Made by a program: the position numbers and the translations under genes
In this document: positions 17,130-24,825 of the stretch, piece after piece
Position numbering within the stretch: position 1 is the first letter of the stretch
Layout: each line of letters opens with the position of its first letter
Assembly: GCA_016937975.1 (NCBI GenBank)
Contig: JAFGVN010000107.1
Span: 1-37,684 of the forward strand
Source of the DNA: Clostridia bacterium
GTDB taxonomy: Bacteria > Bacillota > Clostridia > Peptostreptococcales > Acidaminobacteraceae
Length of the DNA stretch: 37,684 bases
Direction of reading: 5' to 3'
The notes under the pieces: generated by a model
What the model was told of the DNA's origin: nothing
The model's database searches: none
The model's input: the letters and a program-made list of their open reading frames with translations, nothing else

Positions 17130-17512
17130 TATGCCTCCTTCGCACAGAATGCTTCGTATGCTTCTTTATCCATCCAATTGTCTAATTGAGAAAGATCATT
17201 TACTCTGATTTTAACAATCCAAGCTTCATATGGTGCATCGTTTAATGATTCAGGAGCATCGTCCAACGCTTCGTTAACAGCGATAATTTCACCATCAACT
17301 GGAGATAAAACGTCAGTAGCAGCTTTAACTGATTCAATTGTAATGAAGCTATCACCTTGTTCTACTTCATCTTCTTCTTCAGGTAATTCTACATAAACGA
17401 TACCGCCTAACATGTCTTGTGCATAATCAGTAATACCAAAAGTAGCAACATCACCTTCTAATTGAATCCACTCATGTTCTTCATTGTACAATAAATTTTC
17501 TAAAACTTTCAT
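17129..17512 (-). CDS. gcvH: Glycine cleavage system H protein
   Basis: GcvH carries the lipoyl arm that shuttles the aminomethyl group between P, T and L proteins. The lipoylated residue is Lys63 in ESVKAATDVLSPV. It is acidic and 127 aa long, as usual. A GTG at 17524 would add four residues but would place the ribosome site inside the gene; GGAGG sits five bases before the ATG at 17512, which I chose. The lipoate is probably attached by the products of the divergent lplA-lipA genes at 19095-20941. Confidence 0.97.
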   Translation of the reverse strand: MKVLENLLYNEEHEWIQLEGDVATFGITDYAQDMLGGIVYVELPEEEDEVEQGDSFITIESVKAATDVLSPVDGEIIAVNEALDDAPESLNDAPYEAWIVKIRVNDLSQLDNWMDKEAYEAFCAKEA

Positions 17513-17523
17513 AACTTCCTCCA

Positions 17524-18621
17524 CTATTTTTTATAATTTTTCTTGTAAAATCTCTTACTTACTATTTTAGCAGGTATTTGCTTTTTTCTCACCTGTAAAA
17601 TGACTTCATTACCCATTGCACCATGCTCTGAATCAATTAAGGCAAGTGCAACGCTTTTGCCTAATGATGGAGAAAGGTATCCAGTTGTGATATGACCAAT
17701 AACTTGATCCCCAACTAATACTTCAGTACCTTCTCTTGCTATACCTTTTTCTAATTCCAAACCTACTAATTTACGTTTAGGCGCATCGATAATAGCAGCG
17801 ATTGCTTCTTTACCGATGAAGTTGTCAGTATCCATTTTAACAAACATTTTTAAGCCCGCTTCAATTGGGTTAATTGTGTCGTTAATTTCATGACCATAAA
17901 GTGGTAAGCAAGCTTCAAAACGAAGTGTGTCTCTAGCCCCTAATGCGATTGGCATAACTCTTTCGCCACCTTTTTCAAGGATTGCTTGCCAAACTTTTGC
18001 TGCTTGGTCGTTATCTAAGTAAATTTCAAATCCATCTTCACCAGTATAACCAGTTCTTGAGATTAATGCCTTAGCACCTAAAACATTGATATCTCTTTTG
18101 CAATGGAAAAATTCAATTTCTGTTAAATCAAAATCCACAAGTTCTTGTAAGATTTCTTGAGCTTTCGGCCCTTGAAGAGCTAACTGAGCAACATTATCAG
18201 AAATATTTACTAATTCAATGTCAAAACCTTCAGCTTGTTTTTGCATCCAAGCAAAGTCTTTGTCAACGTTTGAAGCATTAATAACCAAATAGAAGTTATC
18301 TTCTTCAAAACGATAAACCAGTAAATCGTCAACAACAGTACCATTTTCATAACACATTAATGTGTAAAGTACTTGATTATCAACTAAATTCTTGACGTTG
18401 TTTGTTACTAGATTTTGTACAAACTTTAATGCATCTGGACCTTTTACAGTCACTTCACCCATATGTGATACATCGAATAAACCTGCTGATGTTCTCACAT
18501 GATTATGCTCTTCTGAAATACCTGCGTACTGAATTGGTAATTCATATCCAGCAAAATCTACGATACGACCACCAGCTTTTACATGTTCATCATAAAGTGG
18601 TGTACGTTTTAACTCACCCAT
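17524..18621 (-). CDS. gcvT: Aminomethyltransferase (glycine cleavage T protein)
   Basis: GcvT takes the aminomethyl group from GcvH and, with tetrahydrofolate, releases ammonia and methylene-THF. Seen motifs are TPLYDEHVKAGGRIVDFAGYELP, GLFDVSHMGE, the folate-site region SRTGYTGEDGFEIY and the C-terminal GYLSPSLGKSVALALI. Translation upstream of 18621 is open but lacks a ribosome site; GGGAGG precedes the ATG at 18621, giving the usual 365 aa. It is the first gene after the glycine riboswitch. Confidence 0.96.
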   Translation of the reverse strand: MGELKRTPLYDEHVKAGGRIVDFAGYELPIQYAGISEEHNHVRTSAGLFDVSHMGEVTVKGPDALKFVQNLVTNNVKNLVDNQVLYTLMCYENGTVVDDLLVYRFEEDNFYLVINASNVDKDFAWMQKQAEGFDIELVNISDNVAQLALQGPKAQEILQELVDFDLTEIEFFHCKRDINVLGAKALISRTGYTGEDGFEIYLDNDQAAKVWQAILEKGGERVMPIALGARDTLRFEACLPLYGHEINDTINPIEAGLKMFVKMDTDNFIGKEAIAAIIDAPKRKLVGLELEKGIAREGTEVLVGDQVIGHITTGYLSPSLGKSVALALIDSEHGAMGNEVILQVRKKQIPAKIVSKRFYKKNYKK

Positions 18622-18696
18622 AATAGACCTCCCTGTTAGGTATAATTGTATGGTACCTTTGAACAAAATTGACAATAAATTGAACTCAATATTATT

Positions 18697-18739
18697 AAAA
18701 AAGACACAATTGTACGGCAAATAAGCCTCAATTGTGTCT
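18697..18739 (-). terminator. Expression-platform terminator of the glycine riboswitch
   Basis: On the minus strand an 11-bp perfect stem (arms 18739-18729 and 18712-18702) holds a smaller inner GGC/GCC pairing and is followed by six T. It lies between the second aptamer and gcvT, so it must be controlled for the operon to be expressed. Glycine riboswitches of gcvT operons usually act as ON switches; that direction is taken from known examples. Confidence 0.9.
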
Positions 18740-18905
18740 CTGTCTTATAACCTGAGAGTTTCCAGTGTTGTTGCTCCTTCGGCGCACTTTGCTTTTCCAG
18801 AGTTCCATCATGTATCGGTTTCTTTGCCTGAGAGTTTCCCTTATTTTATTGAGATCAATAAGCTTTCTCCTTCGGCTACTGCTTACCCAGTATCTCCCGA
18901 GTACA
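18740..18905 (-). ncRNA. Tandem glycine riboswitch
   Basis: Two aptamers of the gcvT (glycine) class lie in series. Each holds the conserved segments GCCGAAGGAG (core at 18875-18867 in the first and 18782-18774 in the second) and GGAAACTCTCAGG, in the right order and spacing. Aptamer 1 is about 18905-18822 and aptamer 2 about 18815-18740, joined by a short linker. The terminator at 18739-18697 follows at once. It controls gcvT-gcvH-gcvPA-gcvPB-glyA by glycine concentration. The boundaries are approximate. Confidence 0.95.
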
Positions 18906-18914
18906 ATCATTTGG

Positions 18915-18944
18915 ATCATATTTTGTTGCTATTATTTTAGTCGA
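18915..18944 (-). promoter_or_regulatory. Probable promoter of the glycine riboswitch transcript
   Basis: TCGACT (18944-18939), an 18-nt spacer and TATGAT (18920-18915) on the minus strand place the start just before aptamer 1. The -35 matches consensus at only four of six positions. Confidence 0.5.
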
Positions 18945-19042
18945 TTTTAGAGGCCTTGTAAAGCCTAGATATAAATTTAACAAAAATGCAATAACTTCCA
19001 TGTCATGTATAAAGAAATTCACTCGTAGAATCGAAAATTTTC

Positions 19043-19070
19043 TTTACAATTTGAACAAATATGTTATGAT
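19043..19070 (+). promoter_or_regulatory. Promoter of lplA-lipA
   Basis: TTTACA (19043-19048), a 16-nt spacer and an extended -10 TGTTATGAT (TATGAT 19065-19070). AGGAGGGG follows before the ATG at 19095. Confidence 0.65.
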
Positions 19071-19094
19071 GATTTCAATTGACAAGGAGGGGTT

Positions 19095-20072
19095 ATGAAA
19101 ATAATTTTAAATGAAAATACCAGTTTAAGCTTCAATATGGCTGCTGAAGAATACTTGATGAAGCATTCAAATGACGACGTTTTCATGCTATGGCGAGCAG
19201 CAAGATCAATCTTAATTGGCAAGAACCAAAACACCATGAAAGAAATCAATTACGATTATGTGAAAGAGCATAATATTGACGTTGTCAGAAGACTTTCAGG
19301 AGGCGGTACTGTATTTTGTGACTTAGGCAATACCAATTTTGCATTTATCGTAACAGACAATCAAGCATTTTCTGACTTTCGAAAATTTACTACTCCAATT
19401 CTTGAAGTACTTAGAAATTTAGGCGTTAATGCTGAGTTTTCAGGTAGAAATGACCTAACCATCGACGGGTTAAAATTCTCTGGCAATGCTCAGTATAAAT
19501 ATAAAGATCGTTTACTACACCACGGTACACTACTATTTAGTTCTGATATTGGGGATTTGGCAAAGGCACTTAATCCAGACCAATTAAAACTCAAATCAAA
19601 AGGTGTAGACTCAGTTAAAAGTCGTGTTACAAACATCTCTGCTCATCTTCAAGAGGAAATCGATATCCTGGAATTTCGTAAAAAAATTAACGAACATATT
19701 AAAACAAACAATCCAGAGGCTGAGTTTTATGAATTTACTGAAGAAGATATTCATGAAATCAAGAAAATTGAAGCAGAAAGATTCAACACTTGGGACTGGA
19801 ATTTTGCAAGTTCCCCTGCTTTTGATGGGTCAAGAATGGAGAAGTTTCCTGGTGGGATTGTCGAATTAAATTATACAGTTAAAAATGGAAAGATTCATGC
19901 CATTAAATTCTATGGCGATTTCTTTAGTAAAAAAGAAATTGAAGATGTGGAAAAAGAAATTATCGGTACCCTTCATACAGAAGATGCAATTCAATCATTT
20001 TTTGAAAACATTACCTTAGATGATTATTTCAAAAGTATCACAGCTGATGAATTAACAAGCTTATTTTTTTAG
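19095..20072 (+). CDS. lplA: Lipoate-protein ligase A
   Basis: LplA activates lipoate (or octanoate) with ATP and attaches it to the lysine of lipoyl domains such as GcvH. The family motifs are RRLSGGGTVFCDLGN (residues 65-79), the catalytic lysine (Lys127) in DGLKFSGNAQ, and HHGTLLFSSD. The 325-aa length includes the C-terminal accessory domain of LplA/LplJ. It is transcribed away from the gcv operon and followed by lipA 8 bases later. The closeness to gcvH suggests that GcvH is a main target. Confidence 0.95.
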   Translation: MKIILNENTSLSFNMAAEEYLMKHSNDDVFMLWRAARSILIGKNQNTMKEINYDYVKEHNIDVVRRLSGGGTVFCDLGNTNFAFIVTDNQAFSDFRKFTTPILEVLRNLGVNAEFSGRNDLTIDGLKFSGNAQYKYKDRLLHHGTLLFSSDIGDLAKALNPDQLKLKSKGVDSVKSRVTNISAHLQEEIDILEFRKKINEHIKTNNPEAEFYEFTEEDIHEIKKIEAERFNTWDWNFASSPAFDGSRMEKFPGGIVELNYTVKNGKIHAIKFYGDFFSKKEIEDVEKEIIGTLHTEDAIQSFFENITLDDYFKSITADELTSLFF

Positions 20073-20080
20073 GAGGGTCC

Positions 20081-20941
20081 ATGAGTAAAATGATTAGAAA
20101 ACCTGAATGGATGCGTGTTAAACTTAACAGCACTGCCCATTTAAATAAAGTAACTGGATTATTGTCCAATCTAAACTTAAACACTGTATGCGAAGCAGCT
20201 AATTGCCCTAATCGTTTAGAGTGTTTCAGTTCTAAAACAGCAACCTTTATGATCCTTGGAACAACTTGTACAAGAAACTGTAAGTTCTGTAATGTTGAAG
20301 GTGGTACACCTAATCTACCTGATCCCCATGAGCCTAAAAACATTGCAATCGGTATAAAAGAATTAGGTTTAAAACATGCTGTCATCACGTCTGTAACAAG
20401 AGATGACTTAGAAGATGAAGGTGCTGGACATTTTGTAAAATGCATCGAAGAAATTAAAGCCCTTAACCCTTCTACATCCATTGAAGTTTTAACACCTGAC
20501 TTCAACGGAAAAGAAGAGCTCATTCAACAAGTCGTGTTCGCTAAACCAAATGTTTTCAATCACAATATTGAAACCGTTAAAAGACTTTATAATACAGTTC
20601 GTCCAGAAGCAAGTTATGCCCAATCTTTATATGTTTTAAAATATATTAAAGAGGTTGATCCAAAAATGGCAACTAAATCTGGCATTATGGTAGGCTTGGG
20701 AGAAACTGAAGAAGAAGTTTTTGAAACTTTAAAAGATTTGCGTGAAGTTGGATGTGACATTGTAACCATTGGTCAATATATGCAACCTTCTGAAAAACAC
20801 ATTGATCTTGTGGAATATGTACACCCAGATGTTTTCAAACGTTATGAAGAAAAAGCTTATGCTTTAGGTTTTTCAGCAGTTGCTTCTTCTCCACTTGTAA
20901 GAAGTTCATACAAAGCATTGGAATCTTACAATCAAATGTAA
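20081..20941 (+). CDS. lipA: Lipoyl synthase
   Basis: LipA is a radical-SAM enzyme that inserts two sulfur atoms into protein-bound octanoyl groups. Both [4Fe-4S] sites are complete: the auxiliary CX4CX5C (Cys37, Cys42, Cys48) and the radical SAM CX3CX2C (Cys63, Cys67, Cys70). The C-terminal SSPLVRSSYKA supplies the conserved RSSY serine that ligates the auxiliary cluster. The 286-aa length is normal. AGGAGG (20071-20076) overlaps the lplA stop codon, so the two are coupled. No octanoyltransferase (LipB/LipM) is nearby, so octanoyl loading may rely on LplA; this is an inference. Confidence 0.97.
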   Translation: MSKMIRKPEWMRVKLNSTAHLNKVTGLLSNLNLNTVCEAANCPNRLECFSSKTATFMILGTTCTRNCKFCNVEGGTPNLPDPHEPKNIAIGIKELGLKHAVITSVTRDDLEDEGAGHFVKCIEEIKALNPSTSIEVLTPDFNGKEELIQQVVFAKPNVFNHNIETVKRLYNTVRPEASYAQSLYVLKYIKEVDPKMATKSGIMVGLGETEEEVFETLKDLREVGCDIVTIGQYMQPSEKHIDLVEYVHPDVFKRYEEKAYALGFSAVASSPLVRSSYKALESYNQM

Positions 20942-20947
20942 AAAATT

Positions 20948-20980
20948 AGAGATAATGTAAAAACATTATCTCTTTTTTTT
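20948..20980 (+). terminator. Terminator after lipA, probably bidirectional
   Basis: AGAGATAATGT (20948-20958) and ACATTATCTCT (20963-20973) close an AAAA loop and run into eight T on the plus strand. On the minus strand AATTTTTT follows, so it can also serve degV, whose stop is at 20979. Confidence 0.9.
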
Positions 20981-21836
20981 ATTTGACCAATTGGTTTAAG
21001 AAAAATACTGAAAGTGTTCCAGGACCTGAATGTGCACCAATAGCACAGCCAGTATAGTTGATGATAAAGTCTTTCACTTGATATTTTTCTTCAATCATTT
21101 CCTTTAGTTTCAAAGCAGTCTCCAGATCATCGCCATGATTGATGGCAATGGTTTGTTCGCTTAAATCTGAACCTCGCTCTCCCATTATTTCTAAAATTCT
21201 TTGAATCGCTTTTTTTCTTGATCTAATCTTCTGAAGTGGTACAAGTTTACCATCTTCCACATCTAGAATCGGTTTGATATTTAACATAGAACCCACTACA
21301 GCAGCACCTCGTGAAACACGACCACCTCGATACAAATATTCCAAATCATCTACTGTAAAAATATGCTCCATATGTTCAATGTGTAGCATGGTTTTTCGAA
21401 TGATTTCTTCTAAGGATTCACCATTTTTAGCCATTTGAGCCGCATAATAGACTTCCAATCCAAAACCAATAGAAGCAGACTTTGAATCAATAATGGTAAT
21501 ATTTAAATCATATTCCTCTTTAAGATTATTTAAAACCATAACAGCAGTTTGATATGTACCAGATAAACCACTTGAAAAAGCAATATATAAAATATCATCT
21601 TCAGAATCCTTATATGAAAGGAATTTTTTTTCTAGAGTTGTCGCTGGAATTTGAGCAGTTCTTGTAACAGTACCTTCACGCATCTTACGATAAAATGTTT
21701 CATGATCTATGGTTTGTCCATCTAAATACTCTTCTTCATCTAGATAAACCAAAAGGGGCATAATTTCAATATTTAAAGCATCCAATATCGATACTGGTAA
21801 ATCACATCCAGTATCAGTTAATATTTTTACAGACAT
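20979..21836 (-). CDS. DegV family protein (fatty-acid binding, FakB-like)
   Basis: DegV/FakB proteins hold a fatty acid in a buried pocket and, in the Fak system, present it to FakA kinase for phosphorylation. The N-terminal ILTDTGCDLP, FSSGLSGTYQTA, IDSKSASIGFG, DDLEYLYRGGRVS and C-terminal GAHSGPGTL are all family signatures. The 285-aa length is normal. AGGAGG precedes the ATG. It lies 8 bases after the MocR-like regulator, so the two form an operon and the regulator may govern degV. FakA is not in the window. Confidence 0.9.
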   Translation of the reverse strand: MSVKILTDTGCDLPVSILDALNIEIMPLLVYLDEEEYLDGQTIDHETFYRKMREGTVTRTAQIPATTLEKKFLSYKDSEDDILYIAFSSGLSGTYQTAVMVLNNLKEEYDLNITIIDSKSASIGFGLEVYYAAQMAKNGESLEEIIRKTMLHIEHMEHIFTVDDLEYLYRGGRVSRGAAVVGSMLNIKPILDVEDGKLVPLQKIRSRKKAIQRILEIMGERGSDLSEQTIAINHGDDLETALKLKEMIEEKYQVKDFIINYTGCAIGAHSGPGTLSVFFLNQLVK

Positions 21837-21844
21837 TTTACCTC

Positions 21845-23143
21845 CTAGTTATTTTCTATGTAATCGCTTATCCATTTAGCCAAATGTATTACATCTGAAG
21901 ATGAACACTTGGTCACAAAAATGTTGAAGCCTTTGTATAATTGATAACCAATAAACTCCTGGTTTGCATTATCAATAATCATATTATGTTTTCTTAGTTC
22001 AATTGCCATCATTTTAATGTTAAAATCTGATGGTACTTCTACGTAACATCCCATTTGATTTGAAAATCTAGTTAAATAAAACCCATCTTTTAGAATTAAA
22101 TGTTCCTCTATTAAATCCAATTTTTGTTTTAATTGGAACACCAATTTTTTTTCAGCTTCTTCTAATGCATCGCTTCTATAAATTTCATTTAAAATCAATT
22201 GCTCTAATTGAGAGGTTTCACCATAGAATTTCATTTTAGACTTAATCATTGTATTTACATATAATCTAGGTGAAACTACTGCGACAATTTTAAACATTTG
22301 GTGATAACTGTATTCAAAACTCTTTAAGTGAAAAACATGATCCTGTTTATCCAATGCGTATAAACTTTGCTCCTGTTCATATCCATAGGTTTCCTCTATC
22401 ATATTATTCTCAATGACATAAACATCATGATTATAACATAACGATAATAAATCCATTTTGTCTTTTAAGGACAAATCCTGTCCTTTAGGTCCATAACCTT
22501 GTGATGAGATGTAAATTAACTGTACGTTTTCCTTTATTAAGTGATATTCAATTAAAGATGTATCCAGTTGAGTATCTACACGATTAAAGAAAATGACGTT
22601 ATCTAAATCAGAAAAAACCTCTTTTGCATGGTCATCCATAGGATTTTCAACGAGTATTTTTCCATTACCCTCTTTAAAAATCTGCAAAATTACATTTAAC
22701 GCCTCTTTTTTTGAACTATGGATTAGGATGTCATGCACATTTGAAAAAATTTTTCTTTTTTTAAACCAAGCTTTTAAACTGTCTCTTAAATCAAAACTAC
22801 CTTGAATATCATCTTCTTCAACGTTGTAATTTATCATCATCTTGTTAAATAGAATTTGAATATCATTTTGCTGAATCAAAGACGGATTTAAATGCATAGA
22901 GGTAAAGTTCACTTGATCTGACAGAAGAATATCTTGAGGATTTTGCATTAAATAGTAACCTGATTTATCTATAACATATGCCAGTTTATGACTCACCAAC
23001 TGTTCATACGCTTTCACAACCGTAGATTTAGAACACTTTAGTTCTTCTGCTAAAATTCTAACTGAGGGCAATTTACTGCCAGATATCAACTGTTCTTCTT
23101 TAATTAATTCCTCTATATATTCAATAATTTCATAATAACGCAT
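21845..23143 (-). CDS. GntR/MocR-like regulator with degenerate aminotransferase domain
   Basis: The N-terminal GntR winged helix (about residues 1-68) is clear: GSKLPSVRILAEELKCSKSTVVKAYEQL. The remaining 360 residues follow the MocR pattern of a fold-type I aminotransferase. However, the PLP lysine position (normally in a TFSK motif) reads SFEYSY, giving Tyr278. The Asp that contacts the pyridine nitrogen (normally IEDDY) reads IENNM, and the C-terminal Arg motif is not seen. So PLP binding looks lost, and the domain may sense another ligand or only dimerise. A TTG at 23158 would add five residues; the ATG at 23143 with AGAGG upstream is preferred (432 aa). It is co-transcribed with degV. 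Confidence 0.8.
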   Translation of the reverse strand: MRYYEIIEYIEELIKEEQLISGSKLPSVRILAEELKCSKSTVVKAYEQLVSHKLAYVIDKSGYYLMQNPQDILLSDQVNFTSMHLNPSLIQQNDIQILFNKMMINYNVEEDDIQGSFDLRDSLKAWFKKRKIFSNVHDILIHSSKKEALNVILQIFKEGNGKILVENPMDDHAKEVFSDLDNVIFFNRVDTQLDTSLIEYHLIKENVQLIYISSQGYGPKGQDLSLKDKMDLLSLCYNHDVYVIENNMIEETYGYEQEQSLYALDKQDHVFHLKSFEYSYHQMFKIVAVVSPRLYVNTMIKSKMKFYGETSQLEQLILNEIYRSDALEEAEKKLVFQLKQKLDLIEEHLILKDGFYLTRFSNQMGCYVEVPSDFNIKMMAIELRKHNMIIDNANQEFIGYQLYKGFNIFVTKCSSSDVIHLAKWISDYIENN

Positions 23144-23167
23144 ACTGCCTCTTTTCAACCTAATTCT

Positions 23168-23196
23168 ATTATATTACAATAAATGGGATTAATGAA
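23168..23196 (-). promoter_or_regulatory. Probable promoter of the MocR-like/degV operon
   Basis: A perfect TATAAT (23173-23168, minus) lies close upstream of the ATG; the -35 (TTCATT at 23196-23191) is poor. Confidence 0.4.
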
Positions 23197-23262
23197 GAAA
23201 GTTTTATCCTTTGTGGTATATTCATACACTTGGCCTAGTATTCTAACCCTAATAACGACATC

Positions 23263-23305
23263 AAAAAATAAATACCAAATTCATTATAAACAAGAACTTG
23301 GTATT
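23263..23305 (-). terminator. Rho-independent terminator of the SHOCT gene
   Basis: AATACCAAATTC (23271-23282) pairs with GAACTTGGTATT (23294-23305) with one wobble. The minus strand then reads TATTTTTT. Confidence 0.8.
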
Positions 23306-23334
23306 CTTCTTGAATGATTTCTAATGATAAAACA

Positions 23335-23661
23335 CTATAAATCCTGTAAGACATTTGTTTTTTTAATATCATATTCTTCAGATGTTATAAGTCTTTGTAC
23401 TCTTAAAAGATCTAATTTACTCAAACGTCCTTCAATATCATTTTTTTTGTCAGAATCCTCAATTGACATGGTAGAATTACCTCTATGGGTAAATATGTTA
23501 ATACCATGCATGATGGTAATGATAAAAGCTAATCCAGTCCACAAGATACCTAAAACACCTATTTTTATAAATGTTGTTAAACCAAATCCTATAAAACATA
23601 GACCAACAATAAACCCAATGACCGATTGCGTTTTAGAAGGTTTTAAGCTCTTTTTCCTCAT
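23335..23661 (-). CDS. Small membrane protein with a C-terminal SHOCT-like domain
   Basis: This 108-aa protein has two membrane segments (about residues 14-34 and 37-58). A C-terminal helical pair follows, IEGRLSKLDLLRVQRLITSEEYDIKK, which fits the SHOCT (short C-terminal) domain; that domain is found in many proteins and is thought to mediate oligomerisation. The function is unknown. A TTG at 23673 is open, but GGAGG lies right before the ATG at 23661, which I chose. It has its own promoter and terminator, so it is monocistronic. Confidence 0.75.
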   Translation of the reverse strand: MRKKSLKPSKTQSVIGFIVGLCFIGFGLTTFIKIGVLGILWTGLAFIITIMHGINIFTHRGNSTMSIEDSDKKNDIEGRLSKLDLLRVQRLITSEEYDIKKTNVLQDL

Positions 23662-23703
23662 GAATTCCTCCAAACTAAACTTTTTTATGGATGCACATAG
23701 TTT

Positions 23704-23733
23704 ATTTTAACATATATAACAATGGTTTCTCAA
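23704..23733 (-). promoter_or_regulatory. Promoter of the SHOCT gene
   Basis: TTGAGA (23733-23728), an 18-nt spacer and TAAAAT (23709-23704) with a TG extension on the minus strand. Confidence 0.6.
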
Positions 23734-23784
23734 AGAATGTCATCAAAATGAATCCAACTAGCATAAAAATACATTTAATTTTTC

Positions 23785-23811
23785 AAAAAAAAGATTACTT
23801 GACTGTAATCT
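23785..23811 (-). terminator. Rho-independent terminator of the membrane-protein gene
   Basis: AGATTAC (23792-23798) and GTAATCT (23805-23811) form the stem; a run of T follows on the minus strand. The stem touches the TGA stop codon of the gene. Confidence 0.85.
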
Positions 23812-24401
23812 CAAAAATCGTATTCTTGTGAACCTTTTAAAATGGTACTAATTAATTTTTCTGATGTTGGCCAACCACTTAGTGTATCATCATGATAAAC
23901 TTTAAAAGCTTCATAACCATATTTATAAGTTGCTCTCATATGACTAATCGTTCTGTATAAAATAATGAAACTTTGGTTATATAATCCTAAGGAAAGCAAT
24001 AATCCACCTGATAAAACTGGAGTAATATATGCCGCACCATAAACAACATGAGCGATAAGAATTAATATGACTTGAAGTCCTGTTAAAATAAGAAAAGGTT
24101 TCACTTCTAGTGTAATAACTTCTTCAAGTTTATAACGACTAGAACTCCAAAATGTAGGATTTAGAGTCCATGATTTTCCTTCAACATCCTTATCCATCAT
24201 TTTAGCCGTATGAATATAGAGGTACTGTCTTAGATATCTCAAAACAAAAACAATTAACATACATTCATACAAGAATAAAATTCCTCCTGCAAATAATGAC
24301 TCAATATGATTCCAAAAGATCACAAAATACAAACCATAAATAATAATCCAACTCCAGATTTTATAGGATTTTTTGATTACATACTCTTCAAACAATCTCA
24401 T
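23811..24401 (-). CDS. Integral membrane protein of unknown function
   Basis: I do not recognise this 196-aa protein. About four membrane segments are visible (near residues 12-30, 34-57, 103-123 and 124-148). A polar loop with KMMDKDVEGKSWTLNPTFWSSSRYKLEE separates the second and third, and a polar tail of about 45 residues ends the protein. AAGGAGG precedes the ATG. It ends in TGA, which confirms standard stop usage. It is monocistronic, with a terminator at the stop. No enzymatic motif is seen; it could be a small transporter-like or stress membrane protein, but nothing supports one choice. Confidence 0.7.
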   Translation of the reverse strand: MRLFEEYVIKKSYKIWSWIIIYGLYFVIFWNHIESLFAGGILFLYECMLIVFVLRYLRQYLYIHTAKMMDKDVEGKSWTLNPTFWSSSRYKLEEVITLEVKPFLILTGLQVILILIAHVVYGAAYITPVLSGGLLLSLGLYNQSFIILYRTISHMRATYKYGYEAFKVYHDDTLSGWPTSEKLISTILKGSQEYDF

Positions 24402-24812
24402 AGAAACCTCCTTTGATCATTAGATTTATACCCATAAAAACCAGTGCAAAACAGTTGCATGCTTTGCAAGAACTAATGCTAAGTTGCATAAAATCAAAAT
24501 TCAACGAAGCATAGCAATTTGTATTGTTTCCATCTTCTCCATCAAGATCTGTTTCAACACATTAAATTTATATATTAAAGTTTCTGAAATAATTTTTCAT
24601 AACAGTCAATTCTAAATCATCCAAGATTTTTCTTATTTATTTCATAAATAAAAAAAGAATTTCAACATCATTTTCTCTAAACTGATGATAATTCTTATTG
24701 TTAGATATGATGCATGTCTGAATGCAAGAACAAGAATCATAGAGGTAAAACTAACATAAGATAATCAGTTTCTCGTATATCTGTGCATTATTTTATCATA
24801 AGAAAAAGGATG
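24402..24812. other. Gene-free stretch of 411 bp
   Basis: There is no convincing coding region on either strand. It holds the leader and ribosome site of the membrane-protein gene at its left end, and a terminator-like hairpin at 24648-24696 (minus). An 8-bp stem TTATTTAT/ATAAATAA lies around 24632-24650, and several scattered TTGCAT words are present, for example near 24454 and 24483. The pepF terminator is at the right end. Confidence 0.6.
24648..24696 (-). terminator. Orphan terminator-like hairpin
   Basis: On the minus strand AATTCTT-type arms (24690-24696 with 24655-24661) and an inner CATCA/TGATG stem (24666-24670 with 24683-24687) form an imperfect hairpin followed by seven T. It lies more than 100 bp beyond the pepF terminator with no gene between, so it is a back-up terminator or the end of a small RNA. 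Confidence 0.45.
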
Positions 24813-24825
24813 CTAAGCATCCTTT
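24803..24825 (-). terminator. Rho-independent terminator of pepF
   Basis: AAAGGATGCT (24805-24814) and AGCATCCTTT (24816-24825) pair perfectly; the minus strand then reads TTTTTC. The pepF stop codon (24813-24815) is inside the hairpin. Confidence 0.85.

Noticed and set aside
18734-18950. Plus-strand open reading frames between gcvT and lplA
   Set aside because: They run antisense through the tandem glycine riboswitch, whose conserved segments explain the sequence, and have no ribosome site.
19053-19065. Second LexA box in the lplA promoter (GAACAAATATGTT)
   Set aside because: The half-sites are six bases apart instead of four and the right half is incomplete.
20038-20523. 161-residue minus-strand reading frame
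   Set aside because: It lies antisense to lipA, which has all six cluster cysteines; no ribosome site.
23324-23710. 128-residue plus-strand reading frame
   Set aside because: Antisense to the SHOCT gene, which has a promoter, ribosome site and terminator; the plus frame has none.
24402-24812. Decayed gene or mobile element in the gene-free stretch
   Set aside because: No long frame, no inverted ends, no similarity to transposase motifs; only hairpins and scattered TTGCAT words were seen.
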